Assembly: GCA_963680875.1 (NCBI GenBank)
Contig: OY804588.1
Span: forward strand, 60,276,369 to 60,340,368
Source: Bathymodiolus brooksi
Lineage: Eukaryota; Mollusca; Bivalvia; Mytilida; Modiolidae
DNA: 64,000 bases
Direction: 5' to 3'
Under the pieces are notes generated by a model. It did not search any database. It worked only from the letters and a program-made list of their open reading frames with translations, and was not told the origin of the DNA. Below, in pieces: positions 21,141-33,326 of this stretch. The position numbers and the translations under genes were made by a program. How positions within the stretch are numbered: position 1 is the stretch's first letter; every line of letters begins with the position of its first letter.

Positions 21141-21168
21141 TATATATATATATATATATATGTGTGTG
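21141..21168. repeat. TA/TG microsatellite
   Basis: About nine TA dinucleotides running into four TG dinucleotides, immediately before a SINE-B head. Confidence 0.9.
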
Positions 21169-21171
21169 TCA

Positions 21172-21330
21172 TTCAGTGGTGTAATGGTTGGCGTACTCGT
21201 TCGAGTTTGGTGTATCGTGGGTTCGAGCCCTGGTCGGTTTAAAACTATAACATTGGTAGTTGTTACTTCTTTGCTAAACATGCTGCATTAAGAACAAAGA
21301 CTGGTTGGTTCGGAATCTGGAATCTGTGCC
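21172..21330 (+). mobile_element. SINE-B, 3'-truncated
   Basis: tRNA-like head with A-box-like 'tggtgtaatggttggcg' and B-box 'gggttcgagccc', then the SINE-B body to 'ggttcggaatctgg', where a poly-G run begins. Confidence 0.75.
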
Positions 21331-21348
21331 GGGGGGGGGGGGGGAGAG

Positions 21349-21591
21349 CAGAGCCGTCTTAACACATGGGTGTGCTGGGCAGTTGCCCGGGGGCCCAACA
21401 AGCATAGGGGTCCCATGCTAATCTATGTATGTTGTGTAGGCATGTTTAAACACTGATTTGGTTGCAAGTACCAATACAATAAATATAAGTTTAATATTAA
21501 TTTACAGTTTTATTCCTGTGAGTGGTTGTCTAGGTATGCGAGCCAGTGCACTACTTTGTCCGGTGCTTATAATGTTGTTAAGATGGCCCTG
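21349..21591. mobile_element. hAT-like MITE, 243 bp
   Basis: Ends CAGAGCCGTCTTAACA and, as inverted repeat, TGTTAAGATGGCCCTG; the internal 'tgggcagttgcccggggg' is typical of hAT MITEs. No matching target duplication is visible, perhaps because a poly-G tract abuts the left end. Confidence 0.65.
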
Positions 21592-21670
21592 ACTGGGGGA
21601 CAAAATTGTTTTGGCTTCCACCCACCCTCCCCCTTTTTTAGGGCAAAAAAACTGAAACAGCTGAAATATG

Positions 21671-21953
21671 CACGGGCGGATTCAGGGGGGGGCGCACCCG
21701 GCGCGCGCCCCCCCCTAAAATTGAAAAAAATATGATTTTTTTGGCGTAAAATCGTGATTTTTCACATGAAATACTCCAAAAATTTCGCGCACCTCCCCCC
21801 TAAAATTGGAAAAATATGATTTTTTTTTGGTGTAAAATCGTGATTTTTCACACGAAATACCCCAAAAATGTTCGCACCTCCCTCCGCTCGGCGCAATTTT
21901 TTTAAGTGCGCCCCCCCCCCCCCCCCTAACTTGAAATCCTGGATCCGCCCCTG
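21671..21953. mobile_element. MITE family G, 283 bp, with 5-bp target duplication
   Basis: Left end CACGGGCGGATTCAGG, right end CCTGGATCCGCCCCTG, flanked by exact ATATG (21666-21670 and 21954-21958). Contains an internal duplication of the 'gtaaaatcgtgatttttcac' module. A related 168-bp copy lies at 44747-44914. Confidence 0.8.
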
Positions 21954-22070
21954 ATATGAGCATGGAGGAAGAAAATGTGCAGTAAATCGCGAGCTTTTAA
22001 GACTGCAAATGTATTCTTAGACAAATTACCTTTTTTTCTTTATTAATTTTTTTTTGCTTATCAGTTTTAA

Positions 22071-22652
22071 CCACAGGCGCATGGGGCATGGATTTCGTTT
22101 CCTCCTCCCCCCTTTTTTCAAAATTTTCATATAAATCATTCCTTTTTCAAAATTTTCATAATCATTCGTTTTTTCTTCATTTGACAATATCAGTAGACGT
22201 CATACATCATGAATAATACGTGTATTCTGTGTCCACAGTTTTTGCCACAGGCGCATGGGGCATGGATTTCGTTTCCTCCTCCCCCCTTTTCTCTACTACC
22301 CCCCCTTTTTTCAAAATTTTCATATAAATCATTCCTTTTTCAAAATTTTCATAATCATTCGTTTTTTCTTCATTTGACAATATCAGTAGACGTCATACAT
22401 CATGAATAATACGTGTATTCTGTGTCCACTGTTTTTCGACTGATACAGTGTAAAAAAATACAGTGTATCAGTCGAAAAACTGTGGACACAGAATACACGT
22501 ATTATTCATGATGTATGACGTCTACTGATATTGTCAAATGAAGAAAAAACGAATGATTATGAAAATTTTGAAAAAGGAATGATTTATATGAACATTTTGA
22601 AAAAAGGGGGGAGGAGGAAACGAAATCCATGCCCCATGCGCCTGTGGTTTTG
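22071..22652. repeat. Family E: two direct copies and one inverted copy
   Basis: The unit runs from 'ccacaggcgcatggggcatg' through repeated 'caaaattttcat' to 'gacgtcatacatcatg' and 'cgactgatacagtgta'. Copies are 22074-22243 and 22247-22455 (direct), then 22450-22648 inverted, forming an almost perfect palindrome of about 200-bp arms centred near 22455. Another copy is at 61205-61411. Confidence 0.85.
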
Positions 22653-23603
22653 ACAACTTCTCTTTTCTTTTTCTTTTTTTCCATTTTGAACTATATTCAT
22701 GATTACCCATGATTAGGCCTCTATGTTAATTATCTGGATGGAGTGAGTTCAATAGTGTAATAGCCCAACCATCAAAACAAAATAACAGACATGTGCTTTA
22801 TTGTACCATGTGACATAGCCATAGCACTGCCGTAGCACTCGGTACGGTTGGTACGGTTCCGACCGTACCACTTTTTTTGGCTGGTACGGCAAACCGTACC
22901 ACAATTTCGACAGAAAAAAATAATTTTGAGATGAAAAAAGGATATTCTTTGATATTACGAATTTAGTTTGTTACACATATTTTCATTGGTTCTTCAGCCC
23001 TGAAAGTCGGCATATATTCGGAAAACAGACGGGGTATATATTTCAGTCCCCAAAAACGATTAAAACATGGACGACAAAACATTACGCTTCACTGAATCAA
23101 TGGTATAATACGGAATAATAAATGTATTTTTACCAAATTAAATGCTGTTTTTATACTCAAAACGGCTGCATGAACAAAAAATTATTACAACGGTTAATTC
23201 CGTCACAAATACCTGATCGATTCAGCAAACTCCTATGTTCCACGGCTGTACCACAACAAATAAACAAAACGTTGAGCCTTGAAAACTTTCGACGTCATGG
23301 GGCTACACCAAGGTTTTATTTACATGTAGTTAACATTTAAATTATTGAAACTGTTTCGCAAACCCGTTGTTTTGTTATGTGATATATTAATGTTATATTT
23401 ATAAAGTTTATAAAATTTACTACATATGAAACTGTATTGATTTAGATATTTAGTACAATATTTTCCTTCATTGAAGAATGACGTCAAAGGTACGGACATC
23501 TAGAGATACGAAAAATGAAAATAAAAGAGGCAAATTTATTTAATACAGTTGGATGTTGTATTTAAAAAAAAAACCAGGTTAAATCCATAATATATATCAA
23601 CAT

Positions 23604-23778
23604 ATCAGCTATCAGACAGGGTATATAATGTGACATTTCCGGCTTAGGATCTAGACATGGTATATAATGTGACTTTTCCGGCTTAGGCTCTATATTCCCT
23701 GAGGCACGCACAGCCTCAGGGAATATAGATACCAAGCCGGAAATGTCACATTATATACCCTGTCTGATAGCTGAATAA
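23604..23778. repeat. Hairpin after first module
   Basis: Arms share 'cagctatcagacagggtata' and 'ccggctta' with inverted partners, closing at 'cctgaggcacgcacagcctcagg'-type sequence near 23700-23725. The left arm carries an additional internal duplication of the 'ggtatataatgtgac' segment. Confidence 0.8.
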
Positions 23779-24477
23779 CATATAATATTACGAATTTAGT
23801 TTGTTACACATATTTCCATTGGTTCTTCAGCCCTGAATGTCAGCATATATTCGGAAAACAGACGGGGTATATATTTCAGTCCCCAAAAACGATTAAAACA
23901 TGGACGACAAAGCATTACGCTTCACTGAATCAATGGTATAATACGGAATAATAAATGTATTTTTACCAATTTAAATGCTGTTTTTATACTCAAAACGGCT
24001 GCATGAACAAAACAATATTACAACGGTTAATTCCGTCACAAATACCTGATCGATTCAGCAAACTCCTATGTTCCACGGCTGTACCATAACAAATAAACAA
24101 AACGTTGAACTTTGAAAACTTTCGACGTCATGGGGCCACACCAAGGTTTTATTTACATGTTGTTAACGTTTGAATTATCGAAACTGTTTCGCAAACCCGT
24201 TGTTTTGTTATGTGATATATTAATGTTATATTTATAAAGTTTATAAAATTTACTACATATGAAACTGTATTGATTTAGAAATTTAGTAGAGTATTTTCCT
24301 TCATGAGACACCCTATATATGAAATATGACGTGACACATATTTTGACGTCATTGAAGAATGACGTCAAAGGTACGGAAATGGACACCTAGAGATACGAAA
24401 ATGAAAATAAAAGAGGCAAATTTATTTAATACAGTTGGAAGTTGTATTTTAAAAAAAAAGGTTAAATCCGTAATATA

Positions 24478-24625
24478 TCTGTTATTCAGCTATCAGACAG
24501 GGTATATAATGTGACATTCCCGGCTTACGATGTATATTCCCTTCGGCTGCGCCTCAGGGAATATAGATCCTAAGCCGGAAATGTCACATTATATACCCTG
24601 TCTGATAGCTGAATAACATATATTA
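24478..24625. repeat. Hairpin after second module
   Basis: The same palindrome as at 23604-23778 without the extra duplication: arms from 'gttattcagctatcagacag' inward to 'attccctt / agggaat' near 24535-24560. The outer sequence GTTATTCAGC is mirrored by GCTGAATAAC. Confidence 0.85.
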
Positions 24626-25842
24626 ATGTCGTAATAATTTTTTTTTTTAAATGTCTGTCTACCATTGCGTTTCAGAAACCAAAAATCGGAAAGGGAACTA
24701 CAAATACAATTCCAAATATATTTCTTTATAAAGGAAATTGGTGGAGGAATGGCTTCAAAATATTTTTTGGAAGAAAGATGAAATAACATAGAAGGTAAAG
24801 GGGGGGGGGGGGGGATCCGATCGGAAATCAGGAATACTTATGTCCATTGACTGTACTAACTTAACCGTTGCAAGACATCTTAAACTGAAAGAAAACACAG
24901 AAGACTAAAAGTAAAAGAGTAACTAGGACTCCACAAAAATATGGGAGCATGGACCAGGTGCACCGGTAGGTAAGCGTTATTCTTTATTTGGCTGAAAATG
25001 CACAAGAATTTATCTTTGTGCATATACCTAAAAAAAATATGGGAGATAACCCCCTCCGACAAAAAAATTGGCCGTACCACTTTTTTTTAAGGTACTACGC
25101 CTATGCATAGGACATTTAAATATTAAAGGACATCTATAACAATTGGCTGTCACCTTAATGGTCAATTAATGAGTAGCCTTTTAATATTTAAATGACCTAT
25201 ATCACATGGTGCATTGAAATAGACATTGTCTGTTATTTTGCTTTAATGGTTGAGCTCTTACACTATTTGTACTCACTCCATCCTGATTTTTACACTTTTG
25301 AAAATATAATTAACATAGAGACCTAATGAGTAACTTTTTTAATAATGGACCAAAAATTTTGAAATCAATTGTCTGAGTTCGTATATTTCATATATTAATA
25401 TACATCTAGAAAAAAAAATGTTCATTTGAAAACTGGATTCTTAAGAATTTTTTACAGTACATTTATAAAAGTCAAACAATCATTCGCAAATCAACTAAAA
25501 CCCATTAACTGTAACGATCATTTATTACGAGAGTTATCTTTCTTTAAACACATATAATCTTGGGTTGTATTATTGTTGTTCATTGTCACTTTCAACAATT
25601 TTTCACCTATATTGTACCTACAGAAAAACCCTTCTCTCCCCTCCCCCCCCCCCCCCCCCCCCAAAAAAAACAAGAAATATGACTTATTTTGCGAATTGCC
25701 CAGTCACAATAGTGAATTAAAAAAAATCATCGTTTATTTGGAAAGGACCCACGTTTAGAAGTGATTTACTTGACGTCTTTCTTGAGTGCACTTAATTTAA
25801 ATATTTGTATTTTTTAAAGAAAAGTTTGTTGATATAGCTAAA

Positions 25843-26080
25843 GGGTAATCAGAAGCCGTAAATAGAAGAAGGATGCAATATACTATGGCCACGAATAAAA
25901 GGACAAACAATGATATACAAAACATTGCACATAAAACTAAAGATCGAGCAACACGAACTCCACAAAATACCGGGATGAACTCAGGTGTTCCGGAAGGGTA
26001 ATCAGTTCCTGTTCCACTAGCGACACCCGTCGCGTTACTCTAGTTGCAAACCCGGTGATAAGTCATGAAAGGGGAAAGTA
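25843..26080 (+). repeat. Family I dispersed repeat
   Basis: Contains 'ggtaatcagaagccgtaaat', 'acaaaacat', 'gaactcaggtgttccggaag' and 'ctgttccactagcgacaccc'. Related to copies at 41392 and 42030. Confidence 0.65.
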
Positions 26081-26185
26081 CCGGATAATGTTTACAAGCG
26101 GGGCATATTATCATCATTGATCATTTGTGACAGATATTCCGTAATGGTTAGCCAAGTCATAGGGCTGACCAGGTACGCGTTACGG

Positions 26186-26405
26186 TTGTGGGGTTTGACG
26201 GCACTTTAAACAATATATCAGCTATATCGTGCCGGAGAAAACCACCTGGAGTCACTGACAAACTTTATCACATAATGTTGTATCGTGTACACCTGTCCAT
26301 GAGTGGGATTCGAAGTCACAACATTAGTGGTGATATAGGCACTGATTGTACAGGTACATGTAGTTGTAAATTCAACTACCATTTTATCATGACTACGATG
26401 GCCCT
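26186..26405 (-). mobile_element. SINE-A with internal deletion
   Basis: Antisense copy lacking part of the 'cagttttattggtggagg' body. Head ('aattcaactaccattttatc') and tail ends are present. Confidence 0.75.
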
Positions 26406-26918
26406 GTGTGGCAACTGTAAAACTTTCGGGGGAGGGGGGTTCAGACAGTTCTGATGAACTGTTAGATGAATCCCCCAAGTGGGTATCAGGCTGAGAAATG
26501 ATGTCTGTGGTGTTAGGCCTATGGTCAGTAGTCAAGTGACTTTAAGCACTTGCCCATCCAGGCTTCACAAGAAACGATGCCAGAATATGAACAACCTTCA
26601 CAAAGTGCTCATGAACAGACAACTCTTAGGTGAAAAAACAAAAACAAACATGAAACAAAAGAAACAAAGTATCAACATTTTATTTTAATCTAATGTCAAA
26701 AATAAATTTAAATAGTGACGTATTTATTATATTTATATTGCCTAAATATAGTAACTAAATTTATAAACAAAATCTATGCTGGGAGTAAAAACAACTATGC
26801 CGTAATTATTCTAATTTTTATCAAAAAATTACTATGTCCAAAGGACACTATGCATCCCAACTAATATGGTCGACTACACATAAGGACCAATTATCCTACC
26901 AAATATGAAGCCTATCGA

Positions 26919-29085
26919 CAGGGCCGCCAAAAGAATTGTTGGGCCCCAAGGCCAAAGGAAACTTGGCCCCCCTCCTCCAAATCTCCAAATAATGATACTC
27001 AAACTAAGTCCACCACTGTGTGTCTTAAGCAAGGAATCAGTACAACAAAAATTAATTGATGAATTGTGATTTAGAAAACAGCTTTCTACTTGTTTATTTG
27101 TCTGGACCCTTAATTATAACTCATGGGCAGTGCCGGATTTAGGACATACGAGGCCCTGTGCTAGGTAAGATATATGAGGCCCTTACCTGGGCCCTGAAGG
27201 AGGTAGACCCGGTAGTCCTACACAGGCAGTCAGGCATACATGCTCCGGAAAATTAGGAATAGTTAAAATATTATGTTATATTAGGTCAGACATGTACACT
27301 GCGTCTTCGACAAACTAGAAGCTATTATACATTACCCAAAGCCCCAACCCGCCCAACACTGTCTTACACAGGTCACATAATCAAACTTGATAAAAAGAGA
27401 ACAGACAGAGCAGTCATTACAGTCAACATCATGTAATTAAATCTAAACATGTTCTCAACCTTTTTTCCCCCATGGACCTCTTTTATTCTTAATCTTTTTG
27501 GTGGACCGCCATAACCATTTGATGAAAAAGCTTATTCATTTTTTACTAATAAATAATTTTAGGAATTGTATTATAGAAATAACAAATATATATGCTTTAT
27601 TTGGAGTAAAACTAATTTAATGAAAATAAACCTGTATTTAACAACTAAATTCTATGGATCATTTATGTACACTAGTAAAATAACTCATAATAAACCATTT
27701 TAACATACAGTAAAAATAACATGAGTTTCAAAAAAAAAATATTAACCATACGCCATATTGCTGGCAACATAATGACTAGTATTGGGACTGAGAATACATC
27801 AAACAAAATACCAAGACAGTATCGCTATCAGTAACCTTGCCTGTAACCTTGAGCGCGAGTGAGAGCTTGTTTGCAAGGACAGTGTGTATGAAGACAGTGG
27901 TGTTTGCTGATAGCAGGAGGGAGGGAGTCGTGATGGCCCCAGTAGGCGTTACTAACAATATGACAGTTTGTTATGTCAGTGTCAATTAAATCTGAAAGTA
28001 GACTGTTGTTAACTTGTAGAACCCTTAATATCAGCAAGGACGAATAGCTTTAATATGGATAACAAAAACTTAAGATAACGCCATCATAAATAAACTGCTA
28101 TTCAGAAAAAAGGTATATCGTGTGTATGTATGTATATAATATCAGTGGTGGTGTTGCCAATATATTTTACCAGAGTTGTGCACAGATAGATAATAATCAA
28201 TAGGTATATGAATCACAGATTCAGGTGCCAAGATGTAGCAGTATCTTAAAGGCCGGTTCATACGAGTGTCAAAAGCTCAGGCCACTTCATCTTGATCAAT
28301 GTACGGGTGAGCACACAGACCGCAGTCCCAAGGCAACTCATCTTAATGTCCGTTTGGGCAAGATCTTGCTTTTGGATGGGTGTTTCCACCCCTCACCAAA
28401 TATTTCCTCATCCATTATTTTTATTTACACTTTATTTTATTATTATTATCACCATTTTTACTTTTATACTTTCAAAGGTTGCATACATCAGATAACGACC
28501 AAATTACTTATTTAGGTTTCACATTTGTATTAAAAAAGGAATAACTACCCCTTTACTTTTTTTGTTATTTTGTTTCAAGTTGGAAAAAAATCTTGATAAC
28601 AAATTTCGGGATTTGCTGCAAAAGTAACGTCTTCTGATTAGATTGAAGCTTCTCTACATATGCAAGAACTTGAAGAATAAAGTTCTTAAAGTAAATTTCT
28701 ATCAATAGCTATTTCATGCTACTACATTCTTCTATAAGTGTCCAAATTAAACAGAACGCCGTCAAATTCAAAAATTGCACCACGTAAGCATGAATTCATC
28801 TTCAACTTTTGTTTTGGCCAATAACCAGAGGCCCCTAATAATTTGGTTTCTATGCCACCGAGCCACTGTCATGACTGCATGCCTGCTTTGTGGCACACTC
28901 CAATAAGCTATCAACTTATTTAAAATTGCACCACATAAGCAAAAATCCATCGTAAAAATTTGCTTCGCAGGAAGATGAGGCCCCCCTGGCCAATGAGGTC
29001 CTGTGCTTAAGTAATGGTAAATCCGGCACTGCTCATGGGCCTCGGGGCTCCACCCCAGCTGACCCCACCCCTCTCAGTGGGCCTG
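26919..29085. mobile_element. hAT-like MITE (about 255 bp before the nested insertion)
   Basis: Begins CAGGGCCGCCAAAAG and ends ...CAGTGGGCCTG, flanked by CCTATCGA (26911-26918) and CCTATCGG (29086-29093), an 8-bp duplication with one mismatch. A second hAT-like element (27128-29031) sits inside it. Confidence 0.7.
27128..29031. mobile_element. Nested hAT-like element, 1904 bp, perfect 8-bp target duplication
   Basis: Ends CAGTGCCGGATTTA and TAAATCCGGCACTG, flanked by exact CTCATGGG at 27120-27127 and 29032-29039. CAG...CTG ends and an 8-bp duplication are hAT hallmarks. Frames inside are short and show no transposase, so it appears non-autonomous. The perfect duplication suggests a fairly recent insertion. 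Confidence 0.85.
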
Positions 29086-29552
29086 CCTATCGGACCAAAA
29101 ACATCAGAGAAGTTGCGTTCACAAAGTATGATAAGGGAAATATGATCATCAACTATCATCTGACCAAATATGAAAGCCGTCGGACCAACAACCCCCAGAT
29201 GAGTTGCATTCACAAAGTCCTAACTACATTGAAAATGCATGAACATGTTATCAAAGTCTCGTAACTCCTTCAAAAATCGTCGAATCAAAATGGCGGGGAA
29301 ATATGATCATCAAGTTCTACATATCGTGAAGAATCATCTGACCAAATATGAAAGCTGTCGGACCATCAACCCCCAGATGGTTACGTTCACAAAGTCCTAA
29401 CTATATTGAAAATGCATGAAAATGTGATCAAAGTCTCGTAACTCCTACAAAAATTGACGAATTCAAATGGGGGATAAAATAGAGGATCAACTACGCATCA
29501 ATGACCAATTATTATACCAAATATGAAAGCTATGGGACCAACGACATCAGAG

Positions 29553-29734
29553 ATTTGATTTGATTTGATTTATTGTGTTTAACGCCACTTTCAGCAATAT
29601 TTTAGCTATATCATGGCGACCAGTTTTAGCGGTGGAAGAAGCCGGAATATCCGGAGAGAACTACCGACCATGGGCAAGCAACTGGTAAACCTTAGGTAAT
29701 CCAACTACGTAACTCATTGAGACACCCGGGCCCT
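29553..29734 (-). mobile_element. SINE-C, 10-bp target duplication
   Basis: Antisense SINE with tail sequence like SINE-A ('gtgtttaacgccactttca', 'atatcatggcgaccag') but a different head ending 'gagacacccgggccct'. Flanked by exact GACATCAGAG at 29543-29552 and 29735-29744. Confidence 0.85.
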
Positions 29735-30024
29735 GACATCAGAGAAGTTGCGTTCACAAAGTATAACTATGTTGAACATTTTCCCAATAACTCAGGGGAC
29801 TACACAAATTATCGAATTAAAATGCGGGATAATATATAATCAACTTGATATGAAAAATTATCCTGAAATATGAAAGTTATCGGACCAACGACTTCGGGGG
29901 AATTGCGTTCACGAAATGAAGACGGACAGACGCACGAACAAACCATATTGTATGCAGCTAGACATATAGCCGAGTGTTAATTGAGTTCATAAAGTGTCGA
30001 TCGATGGTACGTTCACATTTGAAA

Positions 30025-30399
30025 ACCGCATCGGTGGCGTAATGGTTAGCGTGCTCGCCTCGAGTGCGGTAGATTGTGTGTTCGAGCTTCGGTCAGGTCA
30101 AACTAAAGACTGTAAAATAAGTATTTGTTGCTTCTCCGCTTAGCACGCAGCATTAAGGAGAAAGAGCAAAGACTGGTTGGCTCGGAATCAGAATGATGTG
30201 TCCAAGTGTAGCGACATGTCTAGCGGCGGACTGTTGTTTCAGTGAGCTAGCACTATAAAAATCTAACTCATCGTGTTGGTCTAGAACAAAGCGGACCTCA
30301 CCATCATCTCATTGAAAATTAACTTGTTCTCGCCATGATATAGCAGAACAATTGCTGAATTGGCGTTAAACAACAATCACTCACTCGCTCATTCACTCA
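30025..30399 (+). mobile_element. SINE-B, full length
   Basis: Head resembles a tRNA-Gly-like gene: 'accgcatcggtggcgtaatg', then a B-box-like 'gtgttcgagctt'. The body and the 'gttaaacaacaatcactcac' tail follow. Imperfect flanking repeats ('ttcacatttgaaa' / 'tttacacttgaaa') look like a target duplication. This is a SINE head, not a functional tRNA gene. Confidence 0.85.
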
Positions 30400-30716
30400 T
30401 TTACACTTGAAATAGCGGACTCTGTATAGAATTTAAAATAATGATAAAACATATTGCAAAATTTTACTATTACCTAGCTAACATCAATTATATATCGACA
30501 TAGTAGATTTTCTAATTTGAAAATAAAACGATAGCGTTACATACGTTATACTTATAGCAAGAACCTACAATACGTGTAGTAGACATGCAAAACCTGTTAC
30601 ATTTCAAGCACAGAAATACTGTACATGTTTAATCCATGTTACACCTGTGTTTATATTTAGTTATTATTTGGACGTATTAACAACACCATATTGTTATATT
30701 GTACTTACATATAAGA

Positions 30717-30935
30717 TTATAATCATCAATAGGATTTAATAAAAACGTAGATATCAAATTAGGTGCGCACGACGCGTTTCTGGAATAACCTTCATCAGGT
30801 AGGCTCAAAATAGAAAGATTGGAAAGCCAAATAATTTTTAAGTTTTGAGACCAATAAAACCAAAGAACAAAAACAGGATAGACAAAAGCAGCTAAAGTCA
30901 CCTATTTCCGAGGGAGGAGAACCTTAGTTAAGGTA
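30717..30935 (+). repeat. Family K dispersed repeat
   Basis: Contains 'gtagatatcaaatt', 'ctggaataaccttcatcagg', 'ccaataaaaccaaag', 'acaggata' and 'gagaaccttagtt'. Inverted copies are at about 35600-35760 and 40490-40720, and a split copy is at 54870-55345. Confidence 0.7.
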
Positions 30936-31145
30936 CACCAAGCCAAATATAAGCTACTAGATCTGCTTACTATGTGTATACATTTAAACAAATATGATGT
31001 ATACAATGATACGATGGATTAATCATTATTGTATGTGTTTGAAGTATTGTTTAATCGGAATTTGATGGATGTGAAACTGTCGAATATATATAGAGTATAC
31101 GTGTCCACATACTATGTACCTGTGTATACATACATATACGACAAA

Positions 31146-31172
31146 CCAATAACCTGGCGACACGCCACGTGG
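31146..31172 (+). promoter_or_regulatory. Candidate BiP-2 ERSE-like element plus CCACGTGG
   Basis: CCAAT at 31146-31150, nine bases, then ACACG at 31160-31164: the same one-mismatch ERSE variant as upstream of BiP-1. It is followed directly by CCACGTGG (31165-31172), which contains a full CCACG half-site and an E-box. A TATA-like 'aaatatatataca' is near 31206-31218, and a GTAAGT donor at 31302. Confidence 0.6.
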
Positions 31173-32201
31173 TAAACAAAAAAAAAGACAATACACTTAA
31201 TCTAAAAAAATATATATACACGTTAATTAGACACTATTGGAAAATATGAAATACACGAAGTGATTCATGAATTTATTTATGACAAAGGCTACTGAATAAT
31301 TGTAAGTAAGATATAATCATTTTATATTGTATTAAGATAAATAAGAAATTTTGTAATATATTTCCTCATTCATTTCCATGTCATTTAAACGCGAAGGAAT
31401 GACATGCTGTTTGTTAAAGACAACACCACGTGTTTTTAAATGACACTTTCTTTTTGCCCCCACATATGGAGACGGATACAGTCGAACCTACTTTAGTGAC
31501 CACCTCTATTAAGCAAGTAATAACTTGTATTGTGTGGCCTTAATTTAAATTTCCCTTCATAATGTATTTTATATTAATTCAACCTGTATTTAGCGAGCAT
31601 CTGTCTTTTGTGACCCTATTTAAATGTTCCCTTGGAAGGTAACGTAAGACATATGTTTGGCTGTATATTAACAACCTAGGATTGCGCCATTTTCTTGAGG
31701 CGTCGAATAATTTTTACAACGTTAATATGGTGGCAATTGTATATGTTTTCTTGTTGATTATTTATATATTAACTTGTCATCAAATTACATCAAAACAAAT
31801 CAATAAAATGAAGTGGTATATTAATATATACACATACTACTGTACACGTACACTGTTAATGATACATATAGAAAACATATGTTAACTACTGCATTAGGGA
31901 AATTTTACAACTGTAATCTAGGGAATCGGAACGGAAGCAAGTCAAGATTGCTAGATTTCTACTGAAGGTATTATAGGTAGTGTAAGTGTAAACACAGCTT
32001 GCACTTGAGAAAAGTACACTGATTAGGGATCTCCATTATAAATAGTCGAAAACATGTTGACTTAAGATTGAATATGAAAAACGAAAGTCAATATTTTTTA
32101 AACGTTTAAATCGAACACATCGTTTTGAATTTAGTCGCATTTCCATTACACCCATTTACAATTCATTTCCGGTAAACCTTCTAATCTCCTACAAACTGAA
32201 C

Positions 32202-32825
32202 AACATCGGTGTTGTAATGCTAATCATGCTCGCCTCGAGTGCGGTAGATCGTGGATTCGAGCTCCGGTCGGATCAAACCAAAGACTTTAACATTGGTAAT
32301 TGTTGCTTCTCCACTACACGCGCATTAAGGAGTAAGAACAAAGACTCTCAGTCGGGATAATGTGTATGAGAGTGCTAGCTCACTGAAACAACGTTTACAG
32401 TCCGGGAGTAGACATGACGCTCCACTTGAACACATTAAATCCATCTAAGTGGGGACCGTCGTGGTCGTGATCGCAGGGTTATTGGATTTACAACTACATG
32501 TGCAATCAATGTCTATCACCACTAAAAGATGTGAGTTCGAATCCCGCTTATGGCGAGATGTACTAGATACAATATTATCTCATAAAGTTGTCAGTGACTT
32601 GCGACATGTCGGTGGTTTTCTTCCACCAATAAAACTGACCGCCGCGACGATATAACTGAAATATTGTTGGAAGTGGGGTTAAGTCTCATAACCCCTAACC
32701 CAAACTAAGCTTGTTGATCTAGTACAAAGCGGGATCGCCTCATCGAATATAACTTGTCTTCACCATGATATAGCCGAATAATTGCTCATATGACGTTAAG
32801 CAACAATCGCCCACCCACTCTTACA
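32202..32825 (+). mobile_element. SINE-B interrupted by SINE-A, with an inverted internal segment
   Basis: SINE-B head and body at 32202-32370. Then about 32370-32440 reads as inverted SINE-B body ('gctagctcactgaaacaac', 'gtagacatg'). SINE-A occupies 32451-32687, and the SINE-B 3' end ('gttgatctagtacaaagcgg', 'gacgttaagcaacaatc') resumes at 32703-32825. Confidence 0.7.
32451..32687 (+). mobile_element. SINE-A nested in SINE-B
   Basis: Full head ('gaccgtcgtggtcgtgatcg'), B-box-like 'gtgagttcgaatcccgc', body and tail, lying between two parts of a SINE-B. Confidence 0.8.
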
Positions 32826-33326
32826 GGTTATTGATTCTTCTTGTATGACACGAAAGGGAAGATAACTGTGTAGGAGTTTGCAGAACTTTTACAAAATCAT
32901 GATTATTTTGCGCATCTTTTAATAATGATTTAAATTTTCATTAAAAATAAGAAATTGGTTCTTTTGACTCAAATTGGACTCTACCTATCTGAATAAATGT
33001 TTGTATTTTTCTTTTCTTATCGCCCAGGTAAGAAAAGAAATGGCTCAGGAATGCTTGGACAAAATTTAACATGTAATCTTTTTATATCAACGTTTGTTTC
33101 TAAATCTCAAACATCAACCGGTTTTTAAAAAAATGGGCTTAAGAGGTGTTTTTTTTAATTTGCAGTTATAAAACCACCGACCTGCAGCCGCCGACGAACT
33201 TTATCACAAGGTTGTATCGAATACATCTTGCCATTAGTAAATATTGAACCGACAACATTGGTGGTTGTAGAAACTGAATACATACGATAATAGTTCCATT
33301 GAAAAGACCTTTACCGGACTTGCCTC

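Larger units (their letters stand above)
22711..25326. mobile_element. TIR element with duplicated internal module
   Basis: Inverted arms: 22711-22800 and 25230-25326 share 'ctctatgttaattat', 'ggatggagtgagt' and 'aaaataacagaca' in inverted order. Inside, a 'gtaccac' motif recurs near both ends (22870 and 25073), and a roughly 640-bp module (22960-23605) is directly repeated at 23785-24480. Each module is followed by a hairpin. No transposase-like frame is seen. Confidence 0.65.
26800..29950. repeat. Degenerate tandem repeat (about 178-bp unit) interrupted by transposons
   Basis: Units share 'accaaatatgaaag', 'tcggaccaa', 'gttgcgttcacaaagt', 'attgaaaatgcatgaa' and 'aaagtctcgtaactcct'. Boundaries near 29198, 29376 and 29550 are clear, and part of a unit lies at about 26850-26918. 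Insertions at 26919-29085 and 29553-29734 split it; removing them rejoins unit sequence. Confidence 0.75.

Noticed and set aside
27776..28515. Frames inside the nested hAT-like element as transposase
   Set aside because: All are under 100 codons on both strands with no hAT-type motif visible.
30025..30100. Possible tRNA-Gly gene
   Set aside because: It is the head of a SINE-B; many copies here share it and continue into the same body and tail.
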